Assembly: GCA_025980625.1 (NCBI GenBank)
Contig: JAICXG010000047.1
Coordinates: 1-14,201, forward strand
DNA from: Chthoniobacterales bacterium
GTDB taxonomy: Bacteria > Verrucomicrobiota > Verrucomicrobiia > Chthoniobacterales > UBA10450
Length of the DNA: 14,201 bases
Direction of reading: 5' to 3'
Program-made: the position numbers and the translations under genes
Shown: piece after piece, positions 1-8,165 of the stretch
Layout of the letters: each line of letters begins with the position of its first letter
Position numbering within the stretch: the stretch's first letter is position 1
Notes under the pieces: generated by a model
What the model was told of the DNA's origin: nothing
Database searches by the model: none
Seen by the model: the letters and a program-made list of their open reading frames with translations, nothing else

Positions 1-515
1 CCATTGGCGTAGTTAAGGTCATTCGCGACCTCAACCCATTGCTGACTGTGCGGCGCGAGATAGACAATTTTTCCGATCACGGAGGTGGGCAGGTCTACGT
101 ATGGGCCGAAAACTGTGGCATAAGCGCCGCCATTTGCGGTGACCACAATATCATTGATTCCGCCGTCGAATTTGTTGCCATTTTTGTCGGCATCCCACCG
201 GCGCAATTGCTTGCCGGTCATGTCGAGTTCGAGGATCGCGCCGTGCTCGTTGGTGCACGCGAGCAGGAATGTCTTCTCTTTCGTGAGCGCTAATCCATTA
301 TGGCCGCAGCCCTCGGAGTGATTCAGCACGGTAGTCGTTTTGCCATCCCACTTCGACAACGTGTTTGAGATCCAACCAACGAAGTAAAGGTTGCCATCAA
401 CGTACAACGGACCCTCGGGTCCCAGGACATTGCTCACGATCGTGGTTTCCTCGGCCCACGCTGGCGCAACCAACATTACGCCAACCACGAAGCAGATAAT
501 TTGGTTAATCCTCAT
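1..515 (-). CDS. SMP-30/gluconolactonase-like beta-propeller protein, exported, 3' end cut by window edge
   Basis: About 171 residues are visible from an ATG at 515, and the frame stays open to the left edge, so the C-terminal part is missing. Residues 1-21 form a signal peptide: a hydrophobic stretch ending in APAWA, with likely cleavage before EE, so the mature protein should be periplasmic or secreted. The mature part has the short beta-strand rhythm of a six-bladed propeller. GPEGPLYVDGNLYF carries the expected N-terminal metal-ligand Glu (E34), GHNGLALTKE follows at about 71-80, and GGINDIVVTANGGAYAT (about 118-134) matches the family Asn-Asp active-site strand (N121). Members of this family are metal-dependent lactonases or related sugar-lactone hydrolases, but many are only annotated by fold, and the other metal ligands lie beyond the edge. 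The substrate is therefore unknown. It is on the same strand as the cyclase/TPR genes but separated from them by 179 bp with a hairpin, so it is probably a separate transcription unit. No clear Shine-Dalgarno is visible. Confidence 0.8.
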   Translation of the reverse strand, partial: MRINQIICFVVGVMLVAPAWAEETTIVSNVLGPEGPLYVDGNLYFVGWISNTLSKWDGKTTTVLNHSEGCGHNGLALTKEKTFLLACTNEHGAILELDMTGKQLRRWDADKNGNKFDGGINDIVVTANGGAYATVFGPYVDLPTSVIGKIVYLAPHSQQWVEVANDLNYAN

Positions 516-526
516 TTTTGATGCTT

Positions 527-556
527 TGATTAGAAAGTGTTTAGCCGAGAATTCAA
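527..556 (-). promoter_or_regulatory. possible sigma70-like promoter for the SMP-30-like gene
   Basis: On the minus strand, TTGAAT (551-556) and TAATCA (527-532) are separated by 18 bases, and the ATG follows 11 bases after the second box. The surrounding 516-600 region is AT-rich compared with the flanking genes. Matches to the consensus are partial, so this is only a candidate. Confidence 0.25.
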
Positions 557-613
557 GACCCAACGAAATCGTTAATCAATCCTTTTGGTTAACCGATAAT
601 GCCGATGAACAAA

Positions 614-659
614 CACGGCCAATTTCCAATTTAACGTTCGACAACGACGGTTGGCCGTG
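614..659 (-). terminator. inverted repeat downstream of the three-module cyclase gene, candidate terminator
   Basis: CACGGCCAA (614-622) and TTGGCCGTG (651-659) form a perfect 9-bp GC-rich stem around a 28-base loop. The loop contains its own small stem (CGTT-GTCG-AACG read on the minus strand). Transcribing leftward, the stem is followed by TTTGTT. It lies 36 bases past the TAG of the upstream gene. The long loop and interrupted T run make it a weak intrinsic terminator. It could also be an mRNA-stabilising hairpin. Confidence 0.45.
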
Positions 660-694
660 GATTTGTCTCCATCTCAAGCCTGGCAGCCGCGGTG

Positions 695-3600
695 CTATTC
701 CAATCCGATCTTTTTTAAAATAACCTGGAAACGCGGCTCGTTGCGCACGCTATCGTAGATCTGGTCAATCTTCAGATACCAGCAGGCGCTGTCCTGCTGC
801 TCGTAAGCCTTTTCCAGCCAATCCAAACATTTTTCATTTTGGCCAAGTCCCAGATAGATCGTCGCGACCGCAGTGGGACTGACATATTGGCGTTGCGCCA
901 ATTGTTCGAGTTCGCGTAAGGCACCCTCGGCCTTCGCGCCTTCTCCGGAGATGGCATAAGCATAGCCGAGAAAGCCTTGATACCACGCGCCCGGATCCGG
1001 AGCTTTGGATTGTTCCAATTCCGCGATTGCGCCGGCGACGTTGCCTTGTTTAAGCAAAGAGAGGCCGATCAGAACGTGGCTGATCGCTGAATTCGGATCC
1101 ATCGCCAATGTCTTTCTGGCTTGCGCGACCGCGTCGTCGTAGTGGCTCGCCCAATATTGGAAGAAACTCAAAGCCATTTGAAAGAACGGATTCAGCGGGT
1201 CGAGCTCGATCGCTTTCTCGGTTTTCGCAATCGCCTCCTCGAATCGGCCCAGCCCGTTCACAGTCCAGGCTTGTAACTCATAGGCGAATGCCAGATTTGG
1301 ATTCAGCTCGAGCGCACGATCGAACTCTTTCAGACCGCTCCGCCAATCATAAGTAGCAACGAGAGCCAGGGCGAGAGACATGCGCGCCTCGGCCAGATCG
1401 GGATCGAGTTGCAGCGCCTTTTGGGCAAACTCTTTTACCTTTTCATTGGCCTCTTTCCCCGGCATCACCGCGCTGCCCATATAAGCGTAATTGTCAGCCA
1501 ATCCGCAGTAGGCTAAGGCAAATTCAGGATCGATTCGGAGTGCCTCCTCGTAATAACGGATTGCATTATTCCAGCCAGCCTGCGTGTACTTGGTAAACTC
1601 GTAACGGCCGAGAAGGTAGAGCCGGTGTGCTTCGGGATTCTCGGTCGGCTTCTTCGCCAGGACGCGCGTCTCGTCCCCACCCAACTTGATTTGCAGGGCT
1701 TCGACCACGCGCCGGGCCACGTCGCTCTGAAAGGTAAAAATATCTCTTACATCGCCATCGTAATCTTCCGACCAGAGATGGTAACCCTCACTCACATTCA
1801 CGAGCTGGGCGGTGACGCGCAGTTTCTCGCCGGCTTTGCGAACGCTTCCTTCCAAGACAATATTGACATGCAGCTGATCACCGACTTTTCGGAAGATATC
1901 CGCTTCGGTTTTGCCCTTGAAAGCAAAACAAGACGTCCGCCCCGGCACGCGCAGCCCTGGTACCCTGGCCAGCGCGTTAATTAGTTCCTCGGTCATCCCG
2001 TCACTCAAATACTCGTCGTTTTTGTCCGCGCTCATGTTGACGAATGGGAGCACCGCGATCGATTTGGCCGGGCTAGCTGTTGCCACGGTTTCGGCACCTG
2101 CATTTACTTTCTGCTTTTCGCCAACGATTCTCGCAGCAGAAGCATCCGATTTGTCACCAATCTCAAGACCTGCGCGCCGCAGACCTTCAACAAAGCGCTC
2201 GACATATCCGCGATCGAACCACTTCTCGAGTTCGTGGCGACCTTTAATCGCAAAGTCTGGTCGCAATCCGAGCAACTCTTGCAGGGCCTTCCTGGCCGCA
2301 TCGGCCTCTCCAAGCTGTCCGTAAGTGGCCGCGAGCCCTGCGTGCATGCCCCAGTGACCCTGCAAATCGGCTTTGCGCAAAGCACTGAGTGCGTCGCGAT
2401 AGTCGCCCTGGCGATAAGAATTGTAGAAGTTGGCGTACCAATACCAGCCGGGATGATTTGGATTTAGCTGCTTCGCACGCGTCGACAGGGCGCGGCCGCG
2501 TTCCCACTCGCCTGCATAAGTTAGTAACTCGCCAAGAAAAGCAATGGAGTTACCATCCATCGGGTTTAAGACGACGGTTCGCTCGGCCGCATTACGGAAG
2601 CTCTCGAATTCCTTTAGAAAAAAGAGAGCCTGGGCCAGACTAAGGTAAGCCAGATGATTGGATGGATCGATCTCGACGGCCCGCCGCGCCGCGGATAAAC
2701 CACTCGTTAGGCATTCCGTTTTAGAACTGAATCCTTGACCGTACTCCTGTCCACACAAGTAAGCCAGCATCGCCCACGCATCTGCATAAGTCGGCGCTTT
2801 CCGTACCGCCATTTCCAAACCAGACCGCGCCGCTGCAAGATCTTGCGGTGTTACTCGCTCCAAGTAACCAAAGCCGCGCAACACGGCTTCATAAGGAGTC
2901 AACTCCTGCGGCTGGCGGCCGCGCACAGCTTGACTGAGGCTGCGCGGCAGAATCCCATTCATATCAGCGACCGTCGAAACAATTCGCGGAACTAACTCAT
3001 CTTGTAACTCGAAGATTGCTCCCGGGCTGAAGGCGCGTTCATATTTCTCAGCCCAAAGATGAGTACCAGAGACTGTGTCAACCAGTTGCACGGCAAGGCG
3101 CAATTTGCTCCCCGCCTGCCGAAGACTTCCCTCCATGACGTAACGGGCGCCCAGTTCCTTGCCCGCGGAACGAACATCAACTGACTCGTTGGCGTAGCGC
3201 GAAGTCGAACCGCGCGCGATGACCTTGAGATAAGAGAAGCGCGACAGGCCGGTAACGATCTCCTCCGTTAATCCCTCGGCCAAGACCGTAAGATCGGCAT
3301 TGCCGGCACTGTATTTAAAGGGCAGCACCGCGACCCAAAAGCCATCGTTTGCGCGAACCGCTCCGGCGTCCGTGATAGTAGACTTTACTCGTTTCGGTGA
3401 GTCGGATGAGTCATCGTTTTCCGGAATCGCGAGGCCTGCTTTGCGGAGTCCTTCGAGTATTGGATCCATCAGACCGCTCGCGAAGTGCCAGGTCCCAATG
3501 TTTGAGCGCGCGTGCGCCGCAAACTCTGGATCGAGCGCCAATAGGTCCCGAACCGCAGCCGCGGCTTCGATGCGCCGGCCAAGATGACCGCAGGCCGATG

Positions 3601-5233
3601 CCATAACGAGAAAAGGCCAGAAAAGTCCGGGCACGTCCACCCGGTTCGCGCATTCCAAGGCTAGCTCGTATTCACCTTTGTGAAAATGATTCCAGAGTGG
3701 AGCGAAATGCATCCAACCCGCATGATTAGCATTTAGTTCCATCGCCCGCCTAACGATCGTGGTACCGCGCTCGAACTCCCCGGTGTGCACGATCTCCAGC
3801 CCTAGAATTCCGAGCGCGTCCGTATTGAGCGGGTTGAGTGCCATCGCGCGTTCCGCCGCCGGACCAAAGGCCGCGAGATCCTGGCGGAAAAAGTGCGTCT
3901 GCGCCAGCGCCACCATCGCGAATTGGTTCGCGCGATCTAATTCGACGCCGCGCCGCGCCGCCGTTAGAGCGCGATCGAGAGAGGTCGCGTCACCCCCAGG
4001 AAAACCAAAGGCGTATTCATCGACATAGACCTGGGCAAGACACGCCCATAAGTCCGAAGGCCGATTGTCCGACTTAGCCGCGCGTTCTAGCCGGCTCCTC
4101 AGTGCACCATGAGAAGCAGGTGTGATCTGCTCCCGGTAAGCGAAATACTGGAACTGCCATTCCGCCGGGGTGAGATCGCTGTCATTTTTCTGCGAGGTCG
4201 CTGCTCTCATGGAATGAACCAGCACGCCGTAGCTATCAGCCACGGTCGCGACGACACGGGTCGCGATGTCGTCCTGCGCATCGAAAATGGTGGACGTTTG
4301 CAGATCCCGATTATAAGTCTCGGCCCAAAGCTGAGTGCCGGCCTGCGTATCGGCTAACTGCGCAGTAACCCGAATGCTGGAGCCTCCTTGACGAATGCTT
4401 CCTTGCAGGACATAGCGCGCGCCGGGTTTCTCACCGAGAGTCTTCGCGTTCTCACCCCTTAGTTGCGCGGCCGAGGCGCTCGCTACGACCGAGAGATAGT
4501 CAAACCGGGAAAGCCCGGTGGTAATGTCCTCGCCCAAACCATCGGCAAAAGACTGCAGTTCGGCGTCACCGGCGCACTTGAAAGGAATGACTGCAATCCA
4601 GAGTTCCTCGTCGCGCCGGGAAATTGGCAGCGCTGTTTGTTTCTTTGATTTTGTCTGTCGAAATTTCTCCGGCGATTCCGCGTTCCCGACTTCATCGGTA
4701 TAGAGATTAACCACCGAAACACGGACGCCGTGCTTGACTTCGCATTGGCCAAGATCGTGGAAATGCGAACGCCATTGTGGATAATGTTCTAAGTCGTCGG
4801 TCACGCGTTTTGAGAGAAGAATGTGTCCGGCGTCACCGCAATCCATCACCCGCTGCGCCATGTTGATCCCGGCGCCGGCAATGTTTGCCTGGTCGTTCAG
4901 ATCGGTGACTTCATTGACCGGCCCGCTATGAATTCCCATGCGCACTTTAAGTTCGGGATGACTCTTCAATGCCTTGCTGATTTCCAAAGCGCACAGAACC
5001 GGTGCTTCCGGATTGTTGCGAAAAACCAGTGCGCCGCCGTCGCCCGTCGGCAATCGGAGAAGTTTGCCTTCCGCTTCGGCGAGGCGGAACTGCTCCGTCC
5101 CACACACAATCTCCTTCAACTTTTGCAACGACTCGCTCTGCTCGTTAATCAACCCTTTCGAGTAGCCGACGATGTCGATGAACAAGACATGGCCTATCTC
5201 CAGACGCAGGGCGGCTTTTTGTTCGGTCGCCAT
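695..5233 (-). CDS. soluble class III nucleotidyl cyclase fused to three TolB-like/TPR modules (1512 aa)
   Basis: Residues about 11-178 are a class III adenylate/guanylate cyclase catalytic domain: FIDIVGYSK supplies metal ligand D20, LPTGDGGALVF supplies D65, RMGIHSGPV follows, and GAGINMAQRV supplies N124 and R128. The base-selecting positions read L61 and N117 instead of Lys/Asp (ATP) or Glu/Cys (GTP), so the substrate is uncertain. Three TolB-like N-terminal domains then start near 211 (LWIAVIPFKC), 632 (FWVAVLPFKY) and 1057 (KSIAVLPFVNMS), each followed by TPR-type helical repeats. The last TPR block ends in a common C-terminal tail (NEPRFQVILKKIGLE). I see no signal peptide or membrane helix, so the protein should be cytosolic. 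I chose the ATG at 5233 because the cyclase fold begins a few residues later and it lies 5 bp after the stop of the upstream gene. The frame stays open 61 codons further upstream into that gene, but this extension resembles no domain. GAGG sits one base from the ATG, so translation may be coupled to the upstream cyclase. A signalling role is likely from the domains; the ligand and partners are unknown. Confidence 0.85.
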   Translation of the reverse strand: MATEQKAALRLEIGHVLFIDIVGYSKGLINEQSESLQKLKEIVCGTEQFRLAEAEGKLLRLPTGDGGALVFRNNPEAPVLCALEISKALKSHPELKVRMGIHSGPVNEVTDLNDQANIAGAGINMAQRVMDCGDAGHILLSKRVTDDLEHYPQWRSHFHDLGQCEVKHGVRVSVVNLYTDEVGNAESPEKFRQTKSKKQTALPISRRDEELWIAVIPFKCAGDAELQSFADGLGEDITTGLSRFDYLSVVASASAAQLRGENAKTLGEKPGARYVLQGSIRQGGSSIRVTAQLADTQAGTQLWAETYNRDLQTSTIFDAQDDIATRVVATVADSYGVLVHSMRAATSQKNDSDLTPAEWQFQYFAYREQITPASHGALRSRLERAAKSDNRPSDLWACLAQVYVDEYAFGFPGGDATSLDRALTAARRGVELDRANQFAMVALAQTHFFRQDLAAFGPAAERAMALNPLNTDALGILGLEIVHTGEFERGTTIVRRAMELNANHAGWMHFAPLWNHFHKGEYELALECANRVDVPGLFWPFLVMASACGHLGRRIEAAAAVRDLLALDPEFAAHARSNIGTWHFASGLMDPILEGLRKAGLAIPENDDSSDSPKRVKSTITDAGAVRANDGFWVAVLPFKYSAGNADLTVLAEGLTEEIVTGLSRFSYLKVIARGSTSRYANESVDVRSAGKELGARYVMEGSLRQAGSKLRLAVQLVDTVSGTHLWAEKYERAFSPGAIFELQDELVPRIVSTVADMNGILPRSLSQAVRGRQPQELTPYEAVLRGFGYLERVTPQDLAAARSGLEMAVRKAPTYADAWAMLAYLCGQEYGQGFSSKTECLTSGLSAARRAVEIDPSNHLAYLSLAQALFFLKEFESFRNAAERTVVLNPMDGNSIAFLGELLTYAGEWERGRALSTRAKQLNPNHPGWYWYANFYNSYRQGDYRDALSALRKADLQGHWGMHAGLAATYGQLGEADAARKALQELLGLRPDFAIKGRHELEKWFDRGYVERFVEGLRRAGLEIGDKSDASAARIVGEKQKVNAGAETVATASPAKSIAVLPFVNMSADKNDEYLSDGMTEELINALARVPGLRVPGRTSCFAFKGKTEADIFRKVGDQLHVNIVLEGSVRKAGEKLRVTAQLVNVSEGYHLWSEDYDGDVRDIFTFQSDVARRVVEALQIKLGGDETRVLAKKPTENPEAHRLYLLGRYEFTKYTQAGWNNAIRYYEEALRIDPEFALAYCGLADNYAYMGSAVMPGKEANEKVKEFAQKALQLDPDLAEARMSLALALVATYDWRSGLKEFDRALELNPNLAFAYELQAWTVNGLGRFEEAIAKTEKAIELDPLNPFFQMALSFFQYWASHYDDAVAQARKTLAMDPNSAISHVLIGLSLLKQGNVAGAIAELEQSKAPDPGAWYQGFLGYAYAISGEGAKAEGALRELEQLAQRQYVSPTAVATIYLGLGQNEKCLDWLEKAYEQQDSACWYLKIDQIYDSVRNEPRFQVILKKIGLE
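2162..4606 (-). repeat. tandem internal duplication: TolB-like/TPR modules 1 and 2 of the large cyclase protein
   Basis: Two coding units of about 1.2 kb, 3425-4606 (residues 210-603) and 2162-3343 (residues 631-1024), have the same layout with an offset of 421 residues between their first strands. Shared landmarks are (L/F)W(I/V)AV(I/L)PFK, TGLSRF.YL, GARYV, AARR.VE(L/I)D and an ending of the type EGLR(K/R)AGL. They are clearly diverged, so this is an old duplication at the protein level and not a DNA repeat that would cause misassembly. Confidence 0.75.
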
Positions 5234-5238
5234 GCCTC

Positions 5239-7680
5239 TTACTTCGAACCCTTCGGCGCTAACGAGGTGACGATTTTTTCGAAGCGCGGATCGCCGCGGA
5301 GCGGGTCCCAGAAGGGGAGCAGTTTTAAGGCGCCGTAGCTCAGCATGAGCGATGCGACGGGAGCACGCAGCCCAGCTTCCAGTTGCTGCAAGGCAAGCTC
5401 CTTGTCGCCCGCCCACGCTGCCGTGATGGCGAAATATTGAAGGACGCGGCTGCCGTTGAGGACATCTTTTTCCAGCGGCGTGAGCGCGATCGCTCGCCGG
5501 CCTTCGTCCAAGGCCAGGTCTTTCCGCCCAAGAGCAGCGTCGATTAAGCCGAGGACGCAGAGCGCCGGTCCGTAGTCCGGCTGCGCCTGCACGATCTTTT
5601 CCTGCTGGGCGCGAGCCGCTTCAAACGCAGTGCGCGCTCTTGCCTCATCTTTGGTCATGCGCGCCAGCAGCCCTTCTCCAAAGCTGCGGCTCAGAGTAAT
5701 CGCGGATTCGCCCCAGCATGGATTGTCGCTCAGCGCGACGAGCGCTCGTTCGGCCGCAGCCGGATCGCGTTCGGCCAGAGCGCACGCGAACCAGACGTCC
5801 GCCGCGTTAGCAATAGCGCCCGGTCCTTGCGCGAGGATTGCATCAATTGTCTGGCGCAACGGGCGCGTGTCCGCTTTCCAGCAGAGATAATATAGTTCAC
5901 GATTGGCCCGCGTTTCGACGTTGTCGGGCACGATCACTAACGCGCGATCCAGGGCAGCGATCGCCTCGGCATAGCGCCGAAGGTTTACATAACTGAGCGC
6001 GATCTGTTGCAGAGTAGAAAAGTTGCGCGGGTCTAGCTCCACCGCGCGCTCCAGATTGCGCAGACCTTCCTCCTGCTGGCCGCGCCGCCGCAGAATGTAG
6101 CCGGTGAGTTCGAAAAGACGCGGATCATTGGGTAATGCTCGCCGCGCAATCTCCAATTCGGCGAGGGCGCCAGCATAGCCGCGCCGCCCGTAGTAGAGAT
6201 ATTGTGCGCGCGCCAAATGCGTTTCGGCAGCATCCGGCCGCAGCCGTGTCGCGCTTTCAAGAGCAGCTTCAGCCAGGGCCAGCCGGGCGGGAGTGTGATC
6301 AGACCCCTTTACTGCATAAATGGTTTCGTGCGCATAGGCGAGCTGGCAGTAAGCGTCGAAAAACGAGGGATCGCGCTTCACCGCTTCATCCAGAAGTTCG
6401 ATCGCCTTCCGCACGTCTGGCTCGCTCGTCGCGCTGAAACCTGCCGTGAGGAGAAGTGACTTCGCCCGGCTGTAAAGGTCGAAAGCCGCCAGATCAGTCG
6501 TGGGCGGCTGCTCAATCGCTTTCTTCTCGTTAGGCGAGAGCTTGGCCTGCAACTGGTCCGCGATCGCTTTGGCGATCTCGCTTTGGATGGCGAACACATC
6601 GGCCAGGTCGCGATCGTAGGTTTGGGCCCACAGATGCGCGTCGTTGCGGGCATCGATCAATTGCGCGATCACCCGGATCTTGTTGGCCGCGCGTTGCACG
6701 CTGCCTTCCAACACATGCGCGACACCTAATTGCTGCCCGATTTCGCGCAGATTGCGCGGCGCGCCGCTCTTGTACTGCATCACGCTTGTGCGGCTGATCA
6801 CTTTCAGATCTGCGATCTGCGCGAGGTCCGTCAGGATTTGGTCCTGCACGCCATCGGTAAAAAAGGCGTTGTCCGGATCGCGGCTCAGATTTTCGAACGG
6901 GAGCACGGCGATGCTTTTGTCGGAAACTACAGGAGCGGCGCGTGAAGTCGGAGCGCTGCTCGTTTGTGGCGTCGCCCTTTGCCGGAAAACGAAAACGCCA
7001 GCACCGATCAGGAAGGCGAGCACGACCGCGACGACGACGACTTCATGCCACGGCATGCGCTTCGGTTTAACAACCGGCGAGGGCATTGCCGCTGACGCGG
7101 CACTCTGGCGAAACTTCTCCGGCACTTCGGGATTGCCCAACGGTTCCGCGTAGAGGTTCACCAGGTGGAGACGCACCCCATGCTTGACTTCGCATTCGCC
7201 GAGATCACGCAACCGCGGCGCCCATTGCCGGTATTGCACCAAATCATCCGCCACGTGTTGGGAGAGGAGGATGTGCCCGGCATCACCGCAATCCATTACC
7301 CGCTGCGCCGTGTTGATGCCAGCCCCGGCAATATTGGTCCGACCGCTCACGTCGGTCACCTCACTTACCGGCCCGCTGTGAATGCCCATCCGAACGGGAA
7401 GTTCCGGGTGCTTCCGGAGCGCTTCGGCGATCTCGAGCGCGCATCGCGCGGGCTCTTCCGCACTGTGACGGAAGACCAACGCCATCCCGTCGCCGGTCGG
7501 CAGCCTAACGAGTTGCTCGTCAGGGGCTTCGCGCACCTGCGCGGTCGCGAGCACGACCTCGGTGAGCTGGCGAAGCCGCTCTTTCTGCTCCTCGATCAAG
7601 AGTTTGGAATAACCCACCAGATCAATGAACAAGACATGACCTATCTCGAACCGAAGATTGCTGTCAGAGTCAGGTGCCAT
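5239..7680 (-). CDS. membrane-anchored class III nucleotidyl cyclase with TolB-like domain and TPRs (813 aa)
   Basis: The order is: cyclase domain about 11-178 (metal ligands D20 in FIDLVGYSK and D64 in LPTGDGMALVF; N123 and R127 in GAGINTAQRV), a linker, one transmembrane helix about 213-232 (VVVVAVVLAFLIGAGVFVF), a TolB-like N-terminal domain about 255-380 starting KSIAVLPFENLS, then TPR-type repeats to about 770 and a tail ending DPRFEKIVTSLAPKGSK. With the catalytic domain inside, the single helix places the TolB/TPR part in the periplasm. This suggests, but does not prove, that periplasmic events are reported to a cytoplasmic cyclase. The base-selecting positions are L60 and N116, so ATP versus GTP use cannot be called. 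The ATG at 7680 gives a normal cyclase N-terminus. The frame is open upstream to 7836, but that start would lie inside the toxin gene and there is no other start codon between. No clear Shine-Dalgarno is seen. The next gene starts 5 bp downstream and carries a homologous cyclase domain. Confidence 0.85.
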   Translation of the reverse strand: MAPDSDSNLRFEIGHVLFIDLVGYSKLLIEEQKERLRQLTEVVLATAQVREAPDEQLVRLPTGDGMALVFRHSAEEPARCALEIAEALRKHPELPVRMGIHSGPVSEVTDVSGRTNIAGAGINTAQRVMDCGDAGHILLSQHVADDLVQYRQWAPRLRDLGECEVKHGVRLHLVNLYAEPLGNPEVPEKFRQSAASAAMPSPVVKPKRMPWHEVVVVAVVLAFLIGAGVFVFRQRATPQTSSAPTSRAAPVVSDKSIAVLPFENLSRDPDNAFFTDGVQDQILTDLAQIADLKVISRTSVMQYKSGAPRNLREIGQQLGVAHVLEGSVQRAANKIRVIAQLIDARNDAHLWAQTYDRDLADVFAIQSEIAKAIADQLQAKLSPNEKKAIEQPPTTDLAAFDLYSRAKSLLLTAGFSATSEPDVRKAIELLDEAVKRDPSFFDAYCQLAYAHETIYAVKGSDHTPARLALAEAALESATRLRPDAAETHLARAQYLYYGRRGYAGALAELEIARRALPNDPRLFELTGYILRRRGQQEEGLRNLERAVELDPRNFSTLQQIALSYVNLRRYAEAIAALDRALVIVPDNVETRANRELYYLCWKADTRPLRQTIDAILAQGPGAIANAADVWFACALAERDPAAAERALVALSDNPCWGESAITLSRSFGEGLLARMTKDEARARTAFEAARAQQEKIVQAQPDYGPALCVLGLIDAALGRKDLALDEGRRAIALTPLEKDVLNGSRVLQYFAITAAWAGDKELALQQLEAGLRAPVASLMLSYGALKLLPFWDPLRGDPRFEKIVTSLAPKGSK
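6481..6918 (-). repeat. TolB-like domain segment nearly shared with the gene at 8543-10597 (copy 1)
   Basis: This stretch encodes residues 255-400 of the membrane cyclase and aligns without gaps to residues 126-271 of the three-helix protein (9785-10222). By my own count 120 of 146 residues are identical. Bases 6843-6870 are identical to 10147-10174 (28 bases), and 6572-6660 differs from 9876-9964 at 9 of 89 positions. The TPR parts and N-termini of the two proteins are far less alike. Confidence 0.8.
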
Positions 7681-7748
7681 AAAGGCTGCGTCGCTTTGTG
7701 CGGCTAAGAAACGCTTCGGTTCATCGCGCGCTCTACCACTCTCTGCTC

Positions 7749-8165
7749 CTATCTCTCCGGTACGATCGTCGGAATCATCTGCCGTCCGTTGCGGCGATAA
7801 ACGCGAAAATCGCTGTCGAGAGTGAAGACGTGGCATTCGGGATAAATCTCTGACATGCGCACCAGGCAGGAATCAGCGAGGGACATCGGGACACTGGCGT
7901 AGCGCGTCATCAGCTTCCTCAGCGCGGCGCAGTGATCCTCAAGTTCCAAAGCAATGCGCAGTAAACCGTTCTCGATCCTTTCCAGGATGACCGCGCCGCT
8001 GACTCCCCTCCGCTCGATCAAAAAGCAAGCTTCCGCAATCACCGGTTCACAAGTCAGTAATGGCGGAGGAAGAGCGCGGAACTGCTTTACCGTCCAGGCA
8101 TGATCCTGGTCGCCGGCGCAAAGCATCGCGACGAGCGGCCCGGTATCGACCAAGACCTCGCTCAC
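7749..8165 (-). CDS. vapC: VapC-type toxin, PIN-domain ribonuclease (138 aa)
   Basis: The full length is that of a PIN-domain toxin. The four acidic active-site positions are present: D7 in VLVDTGPLVA, E45 in EPVIAEACFL, D98 in SLADSCLVRM, and D117/D119 in TLDSDFRVYRR. In this family these residues bind Mg2+ or Mn2+ for RNA cleavage, usually of tRNA or rRNA; the target here is unknown. The start is GTG at 8165, overlapping the antitoxin stop in a GTGA quartet, which points to coupled translation from one message. The catalytic set is intact, so the toxin is probably active if expressed. It lies 68 bp upstream of the membrane cyclase gene on the same strand, so read-through from the toxin-antitoxin operon could reach the cyclases. 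The vapC name is by domain and arrangement only. Confidence 0.88.
   Translation of the reverse strand: MSEVLVDTGPLVAMLCAGDQDHAWTVKQFRALPPPLLTCEPVIAEACFLIERRGVSGAVILERIENGLLRIALELEDHCAALRKLMTRYASVPMSLADSCLVRMSEIYPECHVFTLDSDFRVYRRNGRQMIPTIVPER

Noticed and set aside
155..195. DxDxNG loop in the SMP-30-like protein that resembles an EF-hand
   Set aside because: It sits exactly in the variable loop before the family's Asn-Asp strand, and the rest of the EF-hand (flanking helices, position-12 Glu) is missing.
4823..5338. Long plus-strand open frame opposite the cyclase domain of the large gene
   Set aside because: It is antisense to a conserved catalytic domain. Similar antisense frames lie opposite the homologous region at 7165-7707 and opposite the TolB-like domain at 9692-10219. 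They mirror each other only because the real genes are paralogs, and none resembles a known protein.
5234..5416. N-terminal extension of the large cyclase by 61 residues
   Set aside because: The extra stretch is the shifted frame of the upstream gene's C-terminus, rich in Arg/Ala with no domain, and the cyclase fold starts just after the ATG at 5233.
7681..7836. N-terminal extension of the membrane cyclase by 52 residues
   Set aside because: It would overlap the conserved end of the toxin gene, and its sequence is low-complexity Arg/Asp/Ser-rich. The ATG at 7680 gives a cyclase N-terminus matching the paralog.
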